DNA from: Megamerina dolium
Lineage: Eukaryota > Arthropoda > Insecta > Diptera > Megamerinidae
Length of the DNA stretch: 64,000 nucleotides
NCBI GenBank assembly: GCA_963854835.1
Contig: OY978526.1
Span: forward strand, 47,901,640-47,965,639
Direction: 5' to 3'
Positions 33,551-44,307 of the stretch are shown piece after piece (the first letter of the stretch is position 1; the number at the start of each line of letters is the position of its first letter). The position numbers and the translations under genes are program-made. Below the pieces are notes generated by a model. That model was not told where the DNA came from. It worked only from the letters and a program-made list of their open reading frames with translations, and ran no database searches.

Positions 33551-35201
33551 CAGTGGCTCCCAGCTTATTTCGTACAGTGACAGTTTAAAAATTGCTGCAG
33601 TCGTAATTCCTAATATAGCAAAAATTTGAACAAAATATAAATGCCATTTTAGAAAGGAAGGTTTGTTTTTTATTTTCCAAAATTTACTTTTTCAAAATTT
33701 TAGTGTTTGACACTATAAAAAAATAAAATAAGAAAAAAATAGGAAAATTCATGTCACAGCTTATTTCGTACAGTCTCTTTAAGTTCAAACTAAAAACAAA
33801 GTAAGTTGATTTTAATATTTAGTATGACATCCCTTAGCGTTAATGACAGCCTGGAGTCTACTTGGCATTGAATCCACCAATTTTTGAGTGATGTCTGGTG
33901 TGATTTTTTTCCATTCCTCCATCAGTACCTTCTTTAGGTCTTGCTTATTAGAAATCTTGTGTGTTCTTATTTTATTGTCCAAAATAGACTAAAGATTTTC
34001 AATCACATTCATGTTAGGTGACTGTGGTGGTGGAGACATCAAGTGTGAGCAGTTCAAATAAGCCAAGATTGCACAATCCCAGATTTATGTTTTGGGTCAT
34101 TATCTTGGTAATACCGAAATTCTTCCCGCAAACCCAGTTTGTCTGCACTTTGAAGTAAATTGTTTTTCAGAATCTCGAGGTACTTCATTTTGTCCATTGT
34201 TCCCTCAATAAAAACCAATTCACCTACTCCGGCTGCTGACATACAGGCCCAAACCATCACGCTACCGCCACAATGCTTCACTGTGGGCTTAAGGTTCTCC
34301 TTGTTTAGCTCGGTATTAGCTTTACGCCAAACATATGACATTCCGTCCGAGCCAAAAATATTAAACTTAGACTCATCCGCGAAAATAACGGTATTCCAGA
34401 ACGCAGGAGTATTAATAATATGCTCTTTGGCGAAGTCAAGTCGGCGTTGTATATTCATTTTCGAAATGGATGGTTTCTTTCGGGCTACTCGACCGTTCAA
34501 GTCATGATTGCGCAGCACACGTCGGACAGTTTCAGCACTGGATGATTTTCCTATTTCACGCTGAACCTCTGCAGCCAACTTCGGAGCGGATAACTTTGGA
34601 TTTTTCTTAATTTTTCGTACAATATAACGCTCGTCTGATGCGTTGAAAATCTTATTAGGTGCTTCTCTGCCCTTGTTCTCCAACCGATTTTCGCGAACGA
34701 AGCGTTGAATGATGTATTGGACAGTTGAGGCACTTAAATTTGTCATTTCAGCAATTTTTCGCACACTCTGACCTTTCCTAAAATGGTTAATTACCAGTTT
34801 ACGCTGTTCCATCGTTGTACGATGACCCATTAAGCTAAATGTTTAATTTACAGCACTTTAACTATTTAAAATAATAATAATAAAAATTGTTATAATAGTT
34901 AAAAAGGTCCAAAAACTCATACAATTCAAAAAAACTTTGTAACTGCGCGGCAGAATGAAACTTACTTACATTGAAGTTTGTGTACGAAATAAGATGTGAG
35001 CTGAAAATCAGCTGATCAATAGTTTTTCTCTCTTGCATAACAAAAAGAAAAATTTTTGGGGTTCCCCGTTTTCTTATTAGGTTTACTAAACACATACACA
35101 GACATCTACATTCAAAACTTATCGATAAGTTTTTTAGTTTCGATGTTACAGCCATGTACATAAAAATATATACACTGTACGAAATAAGCTGTGAGCCACT
35201 G
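33551..35201 (-). mobile_element. Tc1-like element (DD34E), 1651 bp, copy A
   Basis: Ends CAGTGGCTCCCAGCTTATTT and the complement of CAGTGGCTCACAGCTTATTT, flanked by TA (33549-33550 and 35202-35203). Each end has a second, inner copy of the AGCTTATTTCGTACAGT motif about 200 bp inside, the IR/DR layout of several Tc1 families. It has exactly the same length as copy B (61491-63141). Confidence 0.92.
33812..34830 (-). pseudogene. Tc1 transposase, copy A, two lesions
   Basis: MGHRTTMEQRKLVINHFRKG then SVRKIAEMTNLSASTVQYII is a paired-type domain with a GREAP hinge. The catalytic blocks are VIFADESKFNIFGSDGM (Asp 1) and RYYQDNDPKHKSGIVQSW (Asp 2). There a G is missing from a GGG run (at about 34060), so the frame ends WLI-stop. 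The shifted frame continues AYLNCSHLMSPPPQSPNMNV-IENL (Glu; 34 residues after Asp 2 once shifted). A TAG replaces the usual Trp after IENL, and the frame then runs to CHTKY-stop. Relative to copy B it has KH-C-GGSVM instead of KHGGGSVM. Both lesions are also in copy B. Confidence 0.9.
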
Positions 35202-35405
35202 TATATATTATGAAATTTGATCATGAAAATGGTAAGTGTGATTAAAAACATGCACGCACAGTGTTACATGGCAACATTGTTATGTATGTATATAAGAAAG
35301 AACAGTCGATTTCTCCGTCGCTGCTACGGGCATAACTTTTGACAAATTTTTGATCTTACGTACGAACGGTACGTACGTACGCTACGTTGGTGGCTAGTTG
35401 CAGCA

Positions 35406-35643
35406 TAATTCGCTATTGTATTCAGCTATTTCAACTCAATTTCTAACTGTTCAATTTCATATATGTATATACTCATATATAACATGCACATATAATTTTT
35501 TCTCTCTTCACTTTACTTTATTCTTCTGAACCTGTCAAATATAATATCATGTACTTGCTCAATTAAACTCGCCGTGTTTTATTTCAAAATGAATATTTTT
35601 CATGTTGCTACACTGCTGTGTATACATTTGGCATGTAAACTAC
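35406..35643. other. Spacer into dispersed repeat R3
   Basis: No gene. The right part (from about 35590, CATGTTGCTACACTG) belongs to repeat R3, interrupted at 35644. Confidence 0.5.
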
Positions 35644-36838
35644 TGCCCCTATTGCCGTTCACCACTCAACCCAGTTTGGTCGTCTTAGAGTCGACCCGAC
35701 TTCAACAAGACCAAACTCTATTTTGGTATTGTGGTACACCACTGTTTTCGGTTGAAATTGTTATGGCGTTACCAGCTTAAAATATCACTTATGACAGAAA
35801 AGCGGTCGATTAAGTAAAAATTAAGGAAATATACAATTGTGTTTTGCTGTGAAAATTATTTAAAATGGATATTAGTGTAGATTTGTTTTATGAAGATGAA
35901 AACGAAGACGCGAAAATTGATTTGCTACGCTTACGGAGAAAAATTCGTGATGACTCTAACCCTCTTGAACTACCTAGCGAAAAGTATAAATATTGTTCAA
36001 AATAAATAAAAGCAAATAATAAATTTTTTTATAGATTTATTAGCTATTTTCGACTGAGCAAAGAGGCATTTTGCTTTTTGCTGGATGACGTAAAAGACCA
36101 TTTCAAGAAATCTGTGCGTGTCGTATCTATACCACCGATATTGAAATTGTGTGCTGCTCTTAGATTTTTCGCTGATGGAAGCTACCAGAAGAGCAGCGGC
36201 AATGACTTCAATATAGGAGTGGCTCAATCTACAATGTCACTTGTTTTAAAAGAAGTATTAGATGTATTGGAGCAGCGCATTTGCGGCAAATGGATTAAAA
36301 CGCAAATGAGTGAAAAAGAAAAAAATGCGTCAAAGATCTCATTTTTTGCAAAAAGTGGGTTTCCCAGCGTGCTGGGCTGCATCGATGGTACACATGTCCG
36401 TATTGTTTCTCCGCGAAAAGGTATACAACATCTCTACCTAAATTGTGGTTTTCCCCGTGCAATGCTTGGATTCTGGTCCATTAGTTGAACAAGCCTCTCA
36501 AATTGAGCTTTGGTTGTAATTTTTAAACTTCTGAAAATGTATAAAATGTTGAGAAATTACAATATGAAGCCAAGCTAATTATTACTTACGATCTGTCCAT
36601 TATTTTTGGCTTTATTAGTTTAAAGTAAACTGCAACTGATGCAAACCCAACTGCTTATGAGCAGTCGTGTATATTTAACGTGCTTGTCGACCAAACTGTA
36701 ACAGAGTTGCAAACGGTAATACCACAAAAATAATGAACACAACCAAAAAAATCAGCCGCCAGTCGAGTTGAGAACGGCAATATGAATTTCTCGACGGCGA
36801 CCAAACTGTTACAAAAGTTGTGAACCGCAATAGGGGCA
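35644..36838 (+). mobile_element. PIF/Harbinger DNA transposon, internally truncated
   Basis: 1195 bp. Ends TGCCCCTATTGCCGTTCAC and the complement of TGCCCCTATTGCGGTTCAC; imperfect inverted similarity continues to CAGTTTGGTCG (about 40 bp). TAC lies on both sides (35641-35643 and 36839-36841). Related CCAAACTGT-AC-AGTTG motifs recur subterminally at about 36690. The paralogous uninterrupted repeat at 30420-30910 supports both boundaries. Confidence 0.82.
35865..36488 (+). pseudogene. Harbinger transposase, one intron, C-terminus lost
   Basis: Exon 1 (35865-35983) starts MDISVDLFYEDENEDAKIDL. The 51-bp intron (35984-36034) runs GTATAA to TATAG. Exon 2 (36035-36488) continues in frame as K-FISYFRLSKEAFCFLLDD. 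Then SIPPILKLCAALRFFADGSY, VAQSTMSLVLKEVLDVLEQR and GFPSVLGCIDGTHVRIVSP, the HARBI1-type first catalytic Asp. After GIQHLYLNCGFPR the sequence leaves the family and stops at FWSIS, so the second Asp and Glu are missing. Confidence 0.85.
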
Positions 36839-36987
36839 TACATATCAGAGGCAAACGTAGATTACATTTTCTATTGGCAATCACAAAACAAAGTGAGAGA
36901 ATACATCAAGAGCAGATTCGGTTTTGAGCATTTTTAGTATTGAATGAAATCTAGTACATATATAGCTACATATCAGAGGAAAACGTA
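36839..36987 (+). repeat. Dispersed repeat R3, copy 2, middle segment
   Basis: ACATATCAGAGGCAAACGTA and GAGCAGATTCGGTTTTGAGC match the complement of 30640-30830. It is bounded by the Harbinger element at the left and a Tc1 element at the right. R3 resumes at 38614-38730 (TATGGCCTGGAAGATAATTC). Confidence 0.78.
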
Positions 36988-38613
36988 CAGTGAGCGACAA
37001 AAGTCTACGTACGGCGACCATTTCTGCTATCTGACATGTCCAAAAGCATAATGAAAAGAAGTAATGATGCAATTTTGTTTTAAATATGTTTTTATTATTA
37101 CATAGCAAAAATTATCTTATTTCATTAAAAACTTAACAAGTTATTAACATAAAACGAAAAAAATTCAATGACAAAAGTCTACGTACGATTTGAAAATCAA
37201 AAGGAAATACTTTGATAAGGCACTAAAAGTTAAAATAAGTCGTCGTTTAATATTTGGTTGAGCATCTATAACTGCTTGCAAACGTCGGGGCATTGAAACG
37301 ACTAAATTTCCGATTTCAAGGGCCGTTATTTGTTGCCATTCCTGTTGCAGCTTCTCTTTTAGTACTAGGGCATTAGTAATGTGATGTTTCCGTATCTTCC
37401 GCTCCAAAAGCTCCCAAACGTGTTCAATAATATTTAAGTCTGGGCTTTGAGGAGGTGAATACAGTTGTCGTGGAGCGTAGTAAAGCAGCCAGTCCCTCAC
37501 GATGTGGGCGGTATGTTTTAGATCGCTATCCTGTTGGAAGATCCAACTCTCACCAAGGCATAGTTTATCAACCGATGCTTTTAAGTTTTGTTTCAAAATA
37601 GATTTATATTGAAAGCGATCCATGTTACCCTCAACAAATACCAAATTTCCACTCCAGATGCAGCGACAGCGCCCCAAACCATTACACTCCCACCGCCATG
37701 CTTCACCGTAGGAACTAAGTGTTTCGCGTTCATTGCGGTATTTGGTTTTATCCAAATTTTGGCTCTACCGTCACTTACAAATAAATTGTATTTTGACTCA
37801 TCTGTAAATAATACTCGTTTCCAGAAATCAATTCCCTTGTCTAAATGCTTTTGCGCGAATTCCAAACGAAGTTTGCGATATTTTTCACTTATATACGGTT
37901 TCCTACGCGGAGTTCTGCTGTGAAACCCATTATTATTCAAGGCTCTTTGAACTGTTCGTGGATGCACATTTGTATTTGACCTAGTTGCTAGCTCTGCGGC
38001 CAACTTAGTGCCTGCCACTTTCGGATTTTAATCCACTTCTTTCAAAATGAACGATACATCTCTGCGACTCAGCTTCTTTGGGCGACCACTACGCGGTTTA
38101 TTTTCAAGACTATTCGTTTTTTTGTAGTTATTGAATATTGTTTGAACTGTTGATTTTGTTAAATTTAATAAGCTTGATATTTCACCTTACAATTTGTTTT
38201 CATTTCTATACTTTACTACTAAGTTTCGCAAATAAATTGATATTTCTTTACGGGAAGCCATTGTCACAACCACGAACTTCTGGAAACAGCCAAAATACAA
38301 CTAAATGCAATCCAAGTATGTCTATCACCAAGCAAAACAGCAAAATGTAACTAGCGGTACTTTCCCGTTATTGCGCCGCAACACACAACAAAAAAGAAGC
38401 GTGGAATGCTCGCCGTATGTAGACTTTTGTCATTGAATTTTTTTCGTTTTATGTTAATAACTTGTTAAGTTTTTAATGAAATAAGATAATTTTTGCTATG
38501 TAATGATAAAAACATATTTAAAACAAAATTGCATCATTACTTCTTTCCATTATGCTTTTGGACATGTCAGATAGCCGAAATGGTCGCCGTATGTAGACTT
38601 TTGTCGCTCACTG
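36988..38613 (-). mobile_element. Tc1-like element with long IR/DR ends, second family
   Basis: 1626 bp, flanked by TA (36986-36987 and 38614-38615). The inverted ends are about 200 bp and start CAGTGAGCGACAAAAGTCTA. An inner direct copy of GACAAAAGTCTACGTACG lies near 37168, mirrored near 38415-38433. This is the IR/DR organisation known from Minos- and Paris-like Tc1 families. Confidence 0.9.
37165..38261 (-). pseudogene. Tc1 transposase, second family, decayed
   Basis: Starts MASRKEISIYLRNLVVKYRN with a stop just after, and a second stop in LKEVD-stop-NPKVAG. The DNA-binding part reads NLTKSTVQTIFNNYKK, ENKPRSGRPKKLSRRD and VHPRTVQRALNNNGFHSR. Catalytic blocks: VLFTDESKYNLFVSDG (Asp 1), a frameshift at VAASG, SWIFQQDSDLKHTAHIVRDW (Asp 2), and SPPQSPDLNIIEHVWELL (Glu). 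Three lesions. The ORF end overlaps the inner direct repeat. Confidence 0.88.
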
Positions 38614-38730
38614 TATATCACATTTTCTATTGGTCCTTGACAATATCAAAGCGCCACTGATAGACATTTTCAAAATAGTATGGCCTGGAAGATAATTCTT
38701 CTCATCCTTATAAGTTCTCGGCCTCAGAAT
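38614..38730 (+). repeat. Dispersed repeat R3, copy 2, last segment
   Basis: ACATTTTCAAAATAGTATGG and AAGATAATTCTTCTCATCCT match the complement of 30445-30520, resuming R3 after the Tc1 element. Confidence 0.78.
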
Positions 38731-38795
38731 AATTTTGCTTGAGAAATCATAATTTCATGATTTGTACGGCATTTTCCTTTGTCTAAAGGATTCAT

Positions 38796-39395
38796 TTATT
38801 GTATTAACCGCACCTTATAAGCATTTAAGCCAAGATCTTTATGCAAAATACGGTGCAAAGTGGTTTTGGATAGTTCCAATTCCTGTGATCGTCTCGTAAT
38901 GGACAAACCTGGGTTTTCAACCACACTCTCAACTACAGCTGCGATATTTTCTGTTGACATAGCCTGACGAGCACGAGTTAGAGTATTTACATCACTAACT
39001 TGTCCGGGTTCAATGTCTGGCTGCAGCATCACAAATGTTATATCGAAAAGATTTTGCCGTCAAACGGTACCCACCTGCGGCAAGCAATTGGCAATTCTTC
39101 CGGCAGTAACAATTTGCCGTTCGGAACCCTTCTAATACTTCCCAAAATTTAACACGCACAACAGTAATAGCTTTAAATATGTGGCTTTAAGTGCCACATA
39201 TTTATTTATTTATTTATTTTTTAACTTGTTCGAGACGTTCGAATTTATAGATTAATTTCACGATAGCTGTGCCAGAAGGCACTTGCTGATGGGTAAAAAC
39301 AGTACGAACTTTACGAATCGTGTTCGCAATATTTTCACAGTTTTTATAGTGAATTTTCACTATTGTACGAGCGTGTCACAATCCATAGCTGTCCA
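38796..39395 (-). pseudogene. DD41D transposase N-terminal relic, split by a SINE
   Basis: From 39395 down, a broken frame gives HYKNCENIANTIRKVRTVF and QVPSGTAIVKLIYKFERLEQ, the first helix-turn-helix. After the SINE the frame resumes RARQAMSTENIAAVVESVVE, SITRRSQELELSKTTLHRIL and HKDLGLNAYKVRL, the second half-domain. These align with residues ~15-140 of the transposase at 44308-45441. The catalytic domain is absent. Confidence 0.75.
38972..39234 (+). repeat. tRNA-derived SINE, copy 3, inserted in the DD41D relic
   Basis: Has the B-box side of the head (GGGTTCAATGTCTGGC), then CAAACGGTACCCACCTGCGG, CAAGCAATTGGCAATTCTTC and CCGGCAGTAACAATTTGCC. A gap relative to the copy at 57985 follows, then TTTAAGTGCCACA and a (TTTA)n tail (39210-39232). 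The left edge is set by the resumption of the transposase frame; no clear target duplication. Confidence 0.75.
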
Positions 39396-41687
39396 AATGA
39401 TCCAAATGTCAATGAATGACAGTTGTATATTGACACCTGAAAAAACAATGGAAATTTCAAATGACACCTCTTGTTTAAAAACTCTGTATTTTATATGTTT
39501 TATATGCTCCATAAATTTGGCTGAAGTATTTCAGATCCTACTTCTGGCAGCAGAATATGAATATATAACGCTGAAAACCAAAAAAATTCTAGTACTTCAA
39601 AAAATTAGCTACTTCGAAAATCGCGATTTAAAAGAATTGTTTACGAGAGGTTTGTGTCCAGCCTGAAGATGTAGAATGAGCCACTAAAGTGAATAGCGTA
39701 CTCAATTTTTTAATAAAACTAATAGTTCAAATCAAATTATATATCGAATATATGCCACTAAAGCTCTACTTTAAATATATATAAATCACTCTGTGCAGTC
39801 TAGGACGTACGAAAGCTTGTACGTCCTAGACTGCATGCACTTAAATTACATTTAATTAGAAACGCAAACCACAACTTAAAGTGCTGCTTTGGCAGTGCGA
39901 AAGGAATACCTACAGATGTTCTATTGTACAATCACTTAATTCAATTAATCTGAGCGACCAGCGTCAGAGGTCGGATAAAGATCATGTGGTTTAGATTATT
40001 TATAAGCCATAATTTTAGCTTCTACGGCACGTAATCGTTCATGCACCGCTATTTAAGAAAATGCATATTAGTTAAACAACAAAAATATATAAACAACCCA
40101 ATTCCAATAAATTAAGTGTGGAAATTTTACTAATTTAAACTTTGTTTGTATTGTGCAGTTGCATTGCAAAAATATTAACGTGCTTGCTGAACTTCAACAT
40201 TATGTTATCCTGTGTTTGCTTTCCTAAATTGTTTGTATGTGAATGTTGGAGGAGATTAAAATTTAATTTATATGGGAGTATTTGTAACTGTTGAACATGA
40301 CTTAAAATGCAAAAATTACAACAATTTCTTATAAATGTTACATTCATAACGAGCGAATAGCTTAAAAGACAAATCGAACGAGAGAGAGAGAGAAAGAATA
40401 CACAGAGGGGAAGTCAGATAAACAAAAGAGTTAACATTTTTTATTTGTATGCAAATTAAATGCAAGCAAAATAACTTAACTAACAATATTTCATTGCATA
40501 TCTTTAGGCACTCAGACTTGAAAATGGCTACATGCATAATTGAAATAAGTACAACTAGACGGTGAGAAAGAGAGAGAGAGAGACACAGACAGAGAAACAA
40601 ATCCAAACAGAACATTGTTAACAAACTTTTTAAATAAAACTTTGAACAAAACAAGGAATATCAAAAGAGGGAGCGTGAAGGAAATGGTGAGTAAGAATTT
40701 GAATAAAAATGCTATATAAAAGTACGTAGGATACCCGTACTCAAGTCAAAATAAGTGCGTATACATAGTTAATATATGATGTTTGTGTGTAAATATATTT
40801 TAGGACAAACATCTATAGTCAAATGAAAAGTAAGTTTGTATATACGTATATACCATACAATATGTGCAATAAGGTAGGTCAAATGTTTATCCTACGAAAC
40901 GTTGAGCAGTAAGGTACATTTGCGCAAGAGGGCATGGGTCAAATCTACTTCGACGCCACACATTGTGACACATAAGTATTTCTCTATTTAACAAAAATAA
41001 ATTGTCAAAATACCGGTGATGAAAATAATTTTATTTTTGCTATATCAATATGAGCCACCTTAATATACATATCTACAGCTTTGACCTTTTTTTGTGTGCA
41101 TTTTTATATTGCATAACTTTGCCTTTGTTCTTCTTTATTTCTTTTAGTTTTTATCTTGTTGCGAGCTATGCAGCCAAGTCGGCCCGAATATATGTGTATA
41201 TATCATGTACATTTTTTATCTCTCAAGCCACTAACGGAAGTTTACATATCATTATATAGTATAACCCTCCGGAAGGCGCATGTTTTACAATCACACAGGC
41301 AGTCACTCCACAGCTATTACATTCATTTGTTTGACTAAATATGTAACTAATTCTATGTTCAAATTGACTCCATTTAACTACATAGTACAGAGCCCTCTGT
41401 TAAAAAAAATAATGTCTACATTGAATTAATGAAGCCGTTAATACTTGTTTGCATTCAAAATTGATTTTTTTTAATTTAATTGTTCCTTGAAAATTAATGA
41501 ATGGCTGTCCTTTCTAAACCAGTAATTTTTGAGTGGTAATGATAATAACAGCAACTATCGTTGCAAACATCGTTTCGATTTTGACAGGCCTAACCGTTTT
41601 AAAAGCAATATTTTGATAGTAAAAAATTTGAAAAAAAAAAACAAATTAAAAAAAAAACTGAACTGAACTTCATTCACGCAAATAAGT
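39396..41687. other. Long spacer, no recognisable gene, two GA-rich microsatellites
   Basis: AT-rich with GA runs at 40379-40396 and 40566-40600. It contains one striking hairpin (39795-39834). No coding frame with recognisable motifs and no terminal repeats. It is the largest stretch in the window I cannot explain and could hold host non-coding sequence. Confidence 0.45.
39795..39834. repeat. Perfect 16-bp inverted repeat, 8-nt loop
   Basis: GCAGTCTAGGACGTAC, loop GAAAGCTT, GTACGTCCTAGACTGC. The arms match at all 16 positions and are much richer in G+C than the surroundings. No related copy in the window. Confidence 0.9.
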
Positions 41688-41889
41688 TATGTACGAGCCA
41701 TTTTTAAAACCAAGATTCATCCAGAGTGAGAGTGTTGAACGCTTCTTAACTGAAACATCAAAAGAAACAAAAGCTGACATTGGAACATATACGATTTTCC
41801 GTACGTGCCATTTTTTCGAAATTGACTTTTTATACAAATTTGTTCTATATCCCACAACACATCACCTGGTAAATATATTTTCGGTATAT

Positions 41890-42926
41890 TTATTCGAAAT
41901 ATTCTCCTCCTGATTCAATACACTTGTTACATCGATTTAATAGTCATTCAAACGCGTGTTCCAGCTCATTTTTCGGAATTGCCTCCAGTCCCCTCGTCGA
42001 AGCCCGTTGTATGGTCTGAATGTCATCAAAAAAGCATGCTTTCAACTTCAATTTCAGTTTTGGGAACAAGAAGAAGTCGCACGGTGCCAAATCAGGTGAA
42101 TACGGCGGGTGATTCAACACACAGACCTGATTCCGAGCCAAAAATTGACGAACAATGAGTGCTGTGTGACTCGGTGCATTATCGTGCAACAGAGACCAAG
42201 TTTTTGGATCGCGGTATTCTGGTCGAACACGACGGTTTCTGGACATCAAACGCTTCAAAACTTCGAGGTAACATGCGGATGTAACTGTCTGACCAGTTGG
42301 AACAAATTCTTTGTGGATAATTCCTTTGCTATCGAAGAATGTGATGAACATTGTTTTGATTTTTGATGGAACTTTTCGTGTTTTATTGGCTTGTGGTGAG
42401 TTTTTTGACTTCCATTTCGCACTTTGACGCTTGGTTGCTGGATCGTATTGGAAACACCATGTTTCATCACCCGTAACAATTGTTTTCAGGAAGTTTAGAT
42501 CATTTTCTGCAGCTGCAACCATGTCTCTAGAATGACTGATTCTCATTAATTGGTGGTCCTCGGTCAATGTGTGAGGAACAAATCTCGCGCGGGTCTTTGT
42601 TTTGCCCAAATCATCGTTAAGAATGAGTCGGATAGTTTCTCTGTTGATGTTTAAGGCCCCTTCCACCATTTCACTGAAGCATTGCGGTCTTCTATAATAA
42701 AATCACGAACTTTCTGGATCGCTTCCGGCGTCCGCACTGAAATTGGCCTTCCTTCTTTTATTTCATCTTCCAGCGACTCTCTGCCATCCACAAACCGTTT
42801 GTGCCATATGAAAACATTTGATCTAGATAAACAAGCATCGCCATACGCATGCTGCATCATTCCGAATGTTTCTGATGCACTTTTACCAATTTTTGCGTGG
42901 AATTTAATGAACGCTCTTTGCTCCAT
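41890..42926 (-). pseudogene. mariner (DD34D) transposase, near full length
   Basis: MEQRAFIKFHAKIGKSASET, then CLSRSNVFIWHKRFVDGRES and EGRPISVRTPEAIQKVRDFI is the DNA-binding part. A 1-base frameshift after ASVK joins MVEGALNINRETIRLILNDD. TIVTGDETWCFQYDPATKRQ (Asp 1), LHDNAPSHTALIVRQF (Asp 2) and PDLAPCDFFLFPKLK (Asp 3) follow; 34 residues separate the last two. A TGA after HAFE (probably from Trp) precedes NRCNKCIESGGEYFE and the natural stop at 41890. Two lesions only. Flanking terminal repeats could not be set with confidence. Confidence 0.9.
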
Positions 42927-43429
42927 GTTAAAATTTCAACATCAAACGAATACGTGTTTTTGAAAAATGAATGTCAATAAACATTAAATGTCAACTAAGT
43001 GCCATGAAATTTTGACAGTTAGTAGAGGAAGGTTGAGGCTTCAAAATGCATGTGCTCACACATAGATGGCGCGCTTGGTTGCTGAGATATGATTCGAGTC
43101 TTAATACATAATTGTCGCACCTTTCGGCCTTTCATATCCTTTTTTGCGCCAACTTCGATTGAAAAAAGCTTTTGAATACCTCTTCGTCTACTCACGCAAG
43201 TACTAATATTATTATAATTTTGGCGTTTATGAAAATGACTGTGGAGTGAGCGTGATAATAAGAGAGGCTGCAATCAACTTTGCGCAGACCTTTATAAATA
43301 TTTAATATTCGTAGACCAAATTCAGACAGCTAATGACATAAGTTTATATTGTGACAGTTGCGGTTAGCAAAACGGCAACAAGGGCGTCTTAACTATGCCG
43401 GCATATTAAAAAATTTGCGCGTGCTTCAG

Positions 43430-44215
43430 CGTAAAATCTTAAAAAACCCAAATCAGCTATTAACACCACCTTGTATGAATTCACCTAGCAAATATTTCGT
43501 AAGTGGTTTAAGGACACCTAAAACTTTTGCATGAAACACATTTTGTTTGTGAGCGAGGGACACACGGGAAGAGATAGGGCTTTTTGTTACAGTTATAAGA
43601 AACATATGTAACTTACCATATTTTACCATTTTTGGTCAATTTATTTTTTTAATTGCATGAACTATTATGAACGTGCTAATCACATTTTAATAAAACAAAT
43701 ATGTGAAAGTAGTAAAATATTTGAGCCACCAAAAGAATTTCAAAATGATTGACTGGCATTTTCTTTATTTAACTTTAACTTTAGTACATATAAGTATGTG
43801 ATTTAGTTTTTATATGACATGAGTGATCTCTATATTTTACATGCTTCTAAAAATTTATATTTTAATTTAATTATACGTTGTTTTTAAATGTTTTTACATG
43901 TGTAACAATCAAACATGAAATGAATAGTAGGATTCATGAAATCGTATAACCATAAAAACCGTATAATTTTAAAAGGGTTACGCGATTTACGCGGGTTTTA
44001 TGCATGAATCCCACCAATATTTTAGTTTAAACATTAGTAATAAATGTGAAACATTAAACTTTTTGATGAATAACAAAAACGACTTAATGAATATCATCAT
44101 ATTTTACTTCATTAAAATCTACCACTAAATTTTAGAATCTACCACAATATTTTAGCTTCATTTACCTCTAAAAATGTGATTACAGTCCGAACACTGTGCA
44201 TAATGATAAACTTTA
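43430..44215 (-). repeat. Dispersed repeat R2, copy 2 (uninterrupted)
   Basis: Its complement matches, in order, 22410-22780, 25245-25420 and 29690-29990, with nothing between except short AT-rich differences. It is therefore the ancestral state of the repeat that hosts three insertions. No ORF or clear terminal repeats; class unknown. Confidence 0.78.
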
Positions 44216-44307
44216 GGAAAACATACAAAGGAGTTCACATGTCGCCGAGAAACATTTCTGCCCATGTAAACGTGAGCTAAACATCAAAAGTGAATTGAAA
44301 ATGTTTT

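Larger units (their letters stand above)
33212..35405. mobile_element. Harbinger-type MITE, copy 2, split by a Tc1 element
   Basis: Left part 33212-33550 and right part 35202-35405 together match the MITE at 1123-1646. The 23-bp TIRs have one difference at the right. TAA precedes (33209-33211) and follows (35406-35408), the TWA duplication of PIF/Harbinger. A 1651-bp Tc1 element sits at a TA in the middle. Confidence 0.88.

Noticed and set aside
39283..39666. 127-residue plus-strand frame
   Set aside because: No motif; its first part is antisense to the DD41D relic.
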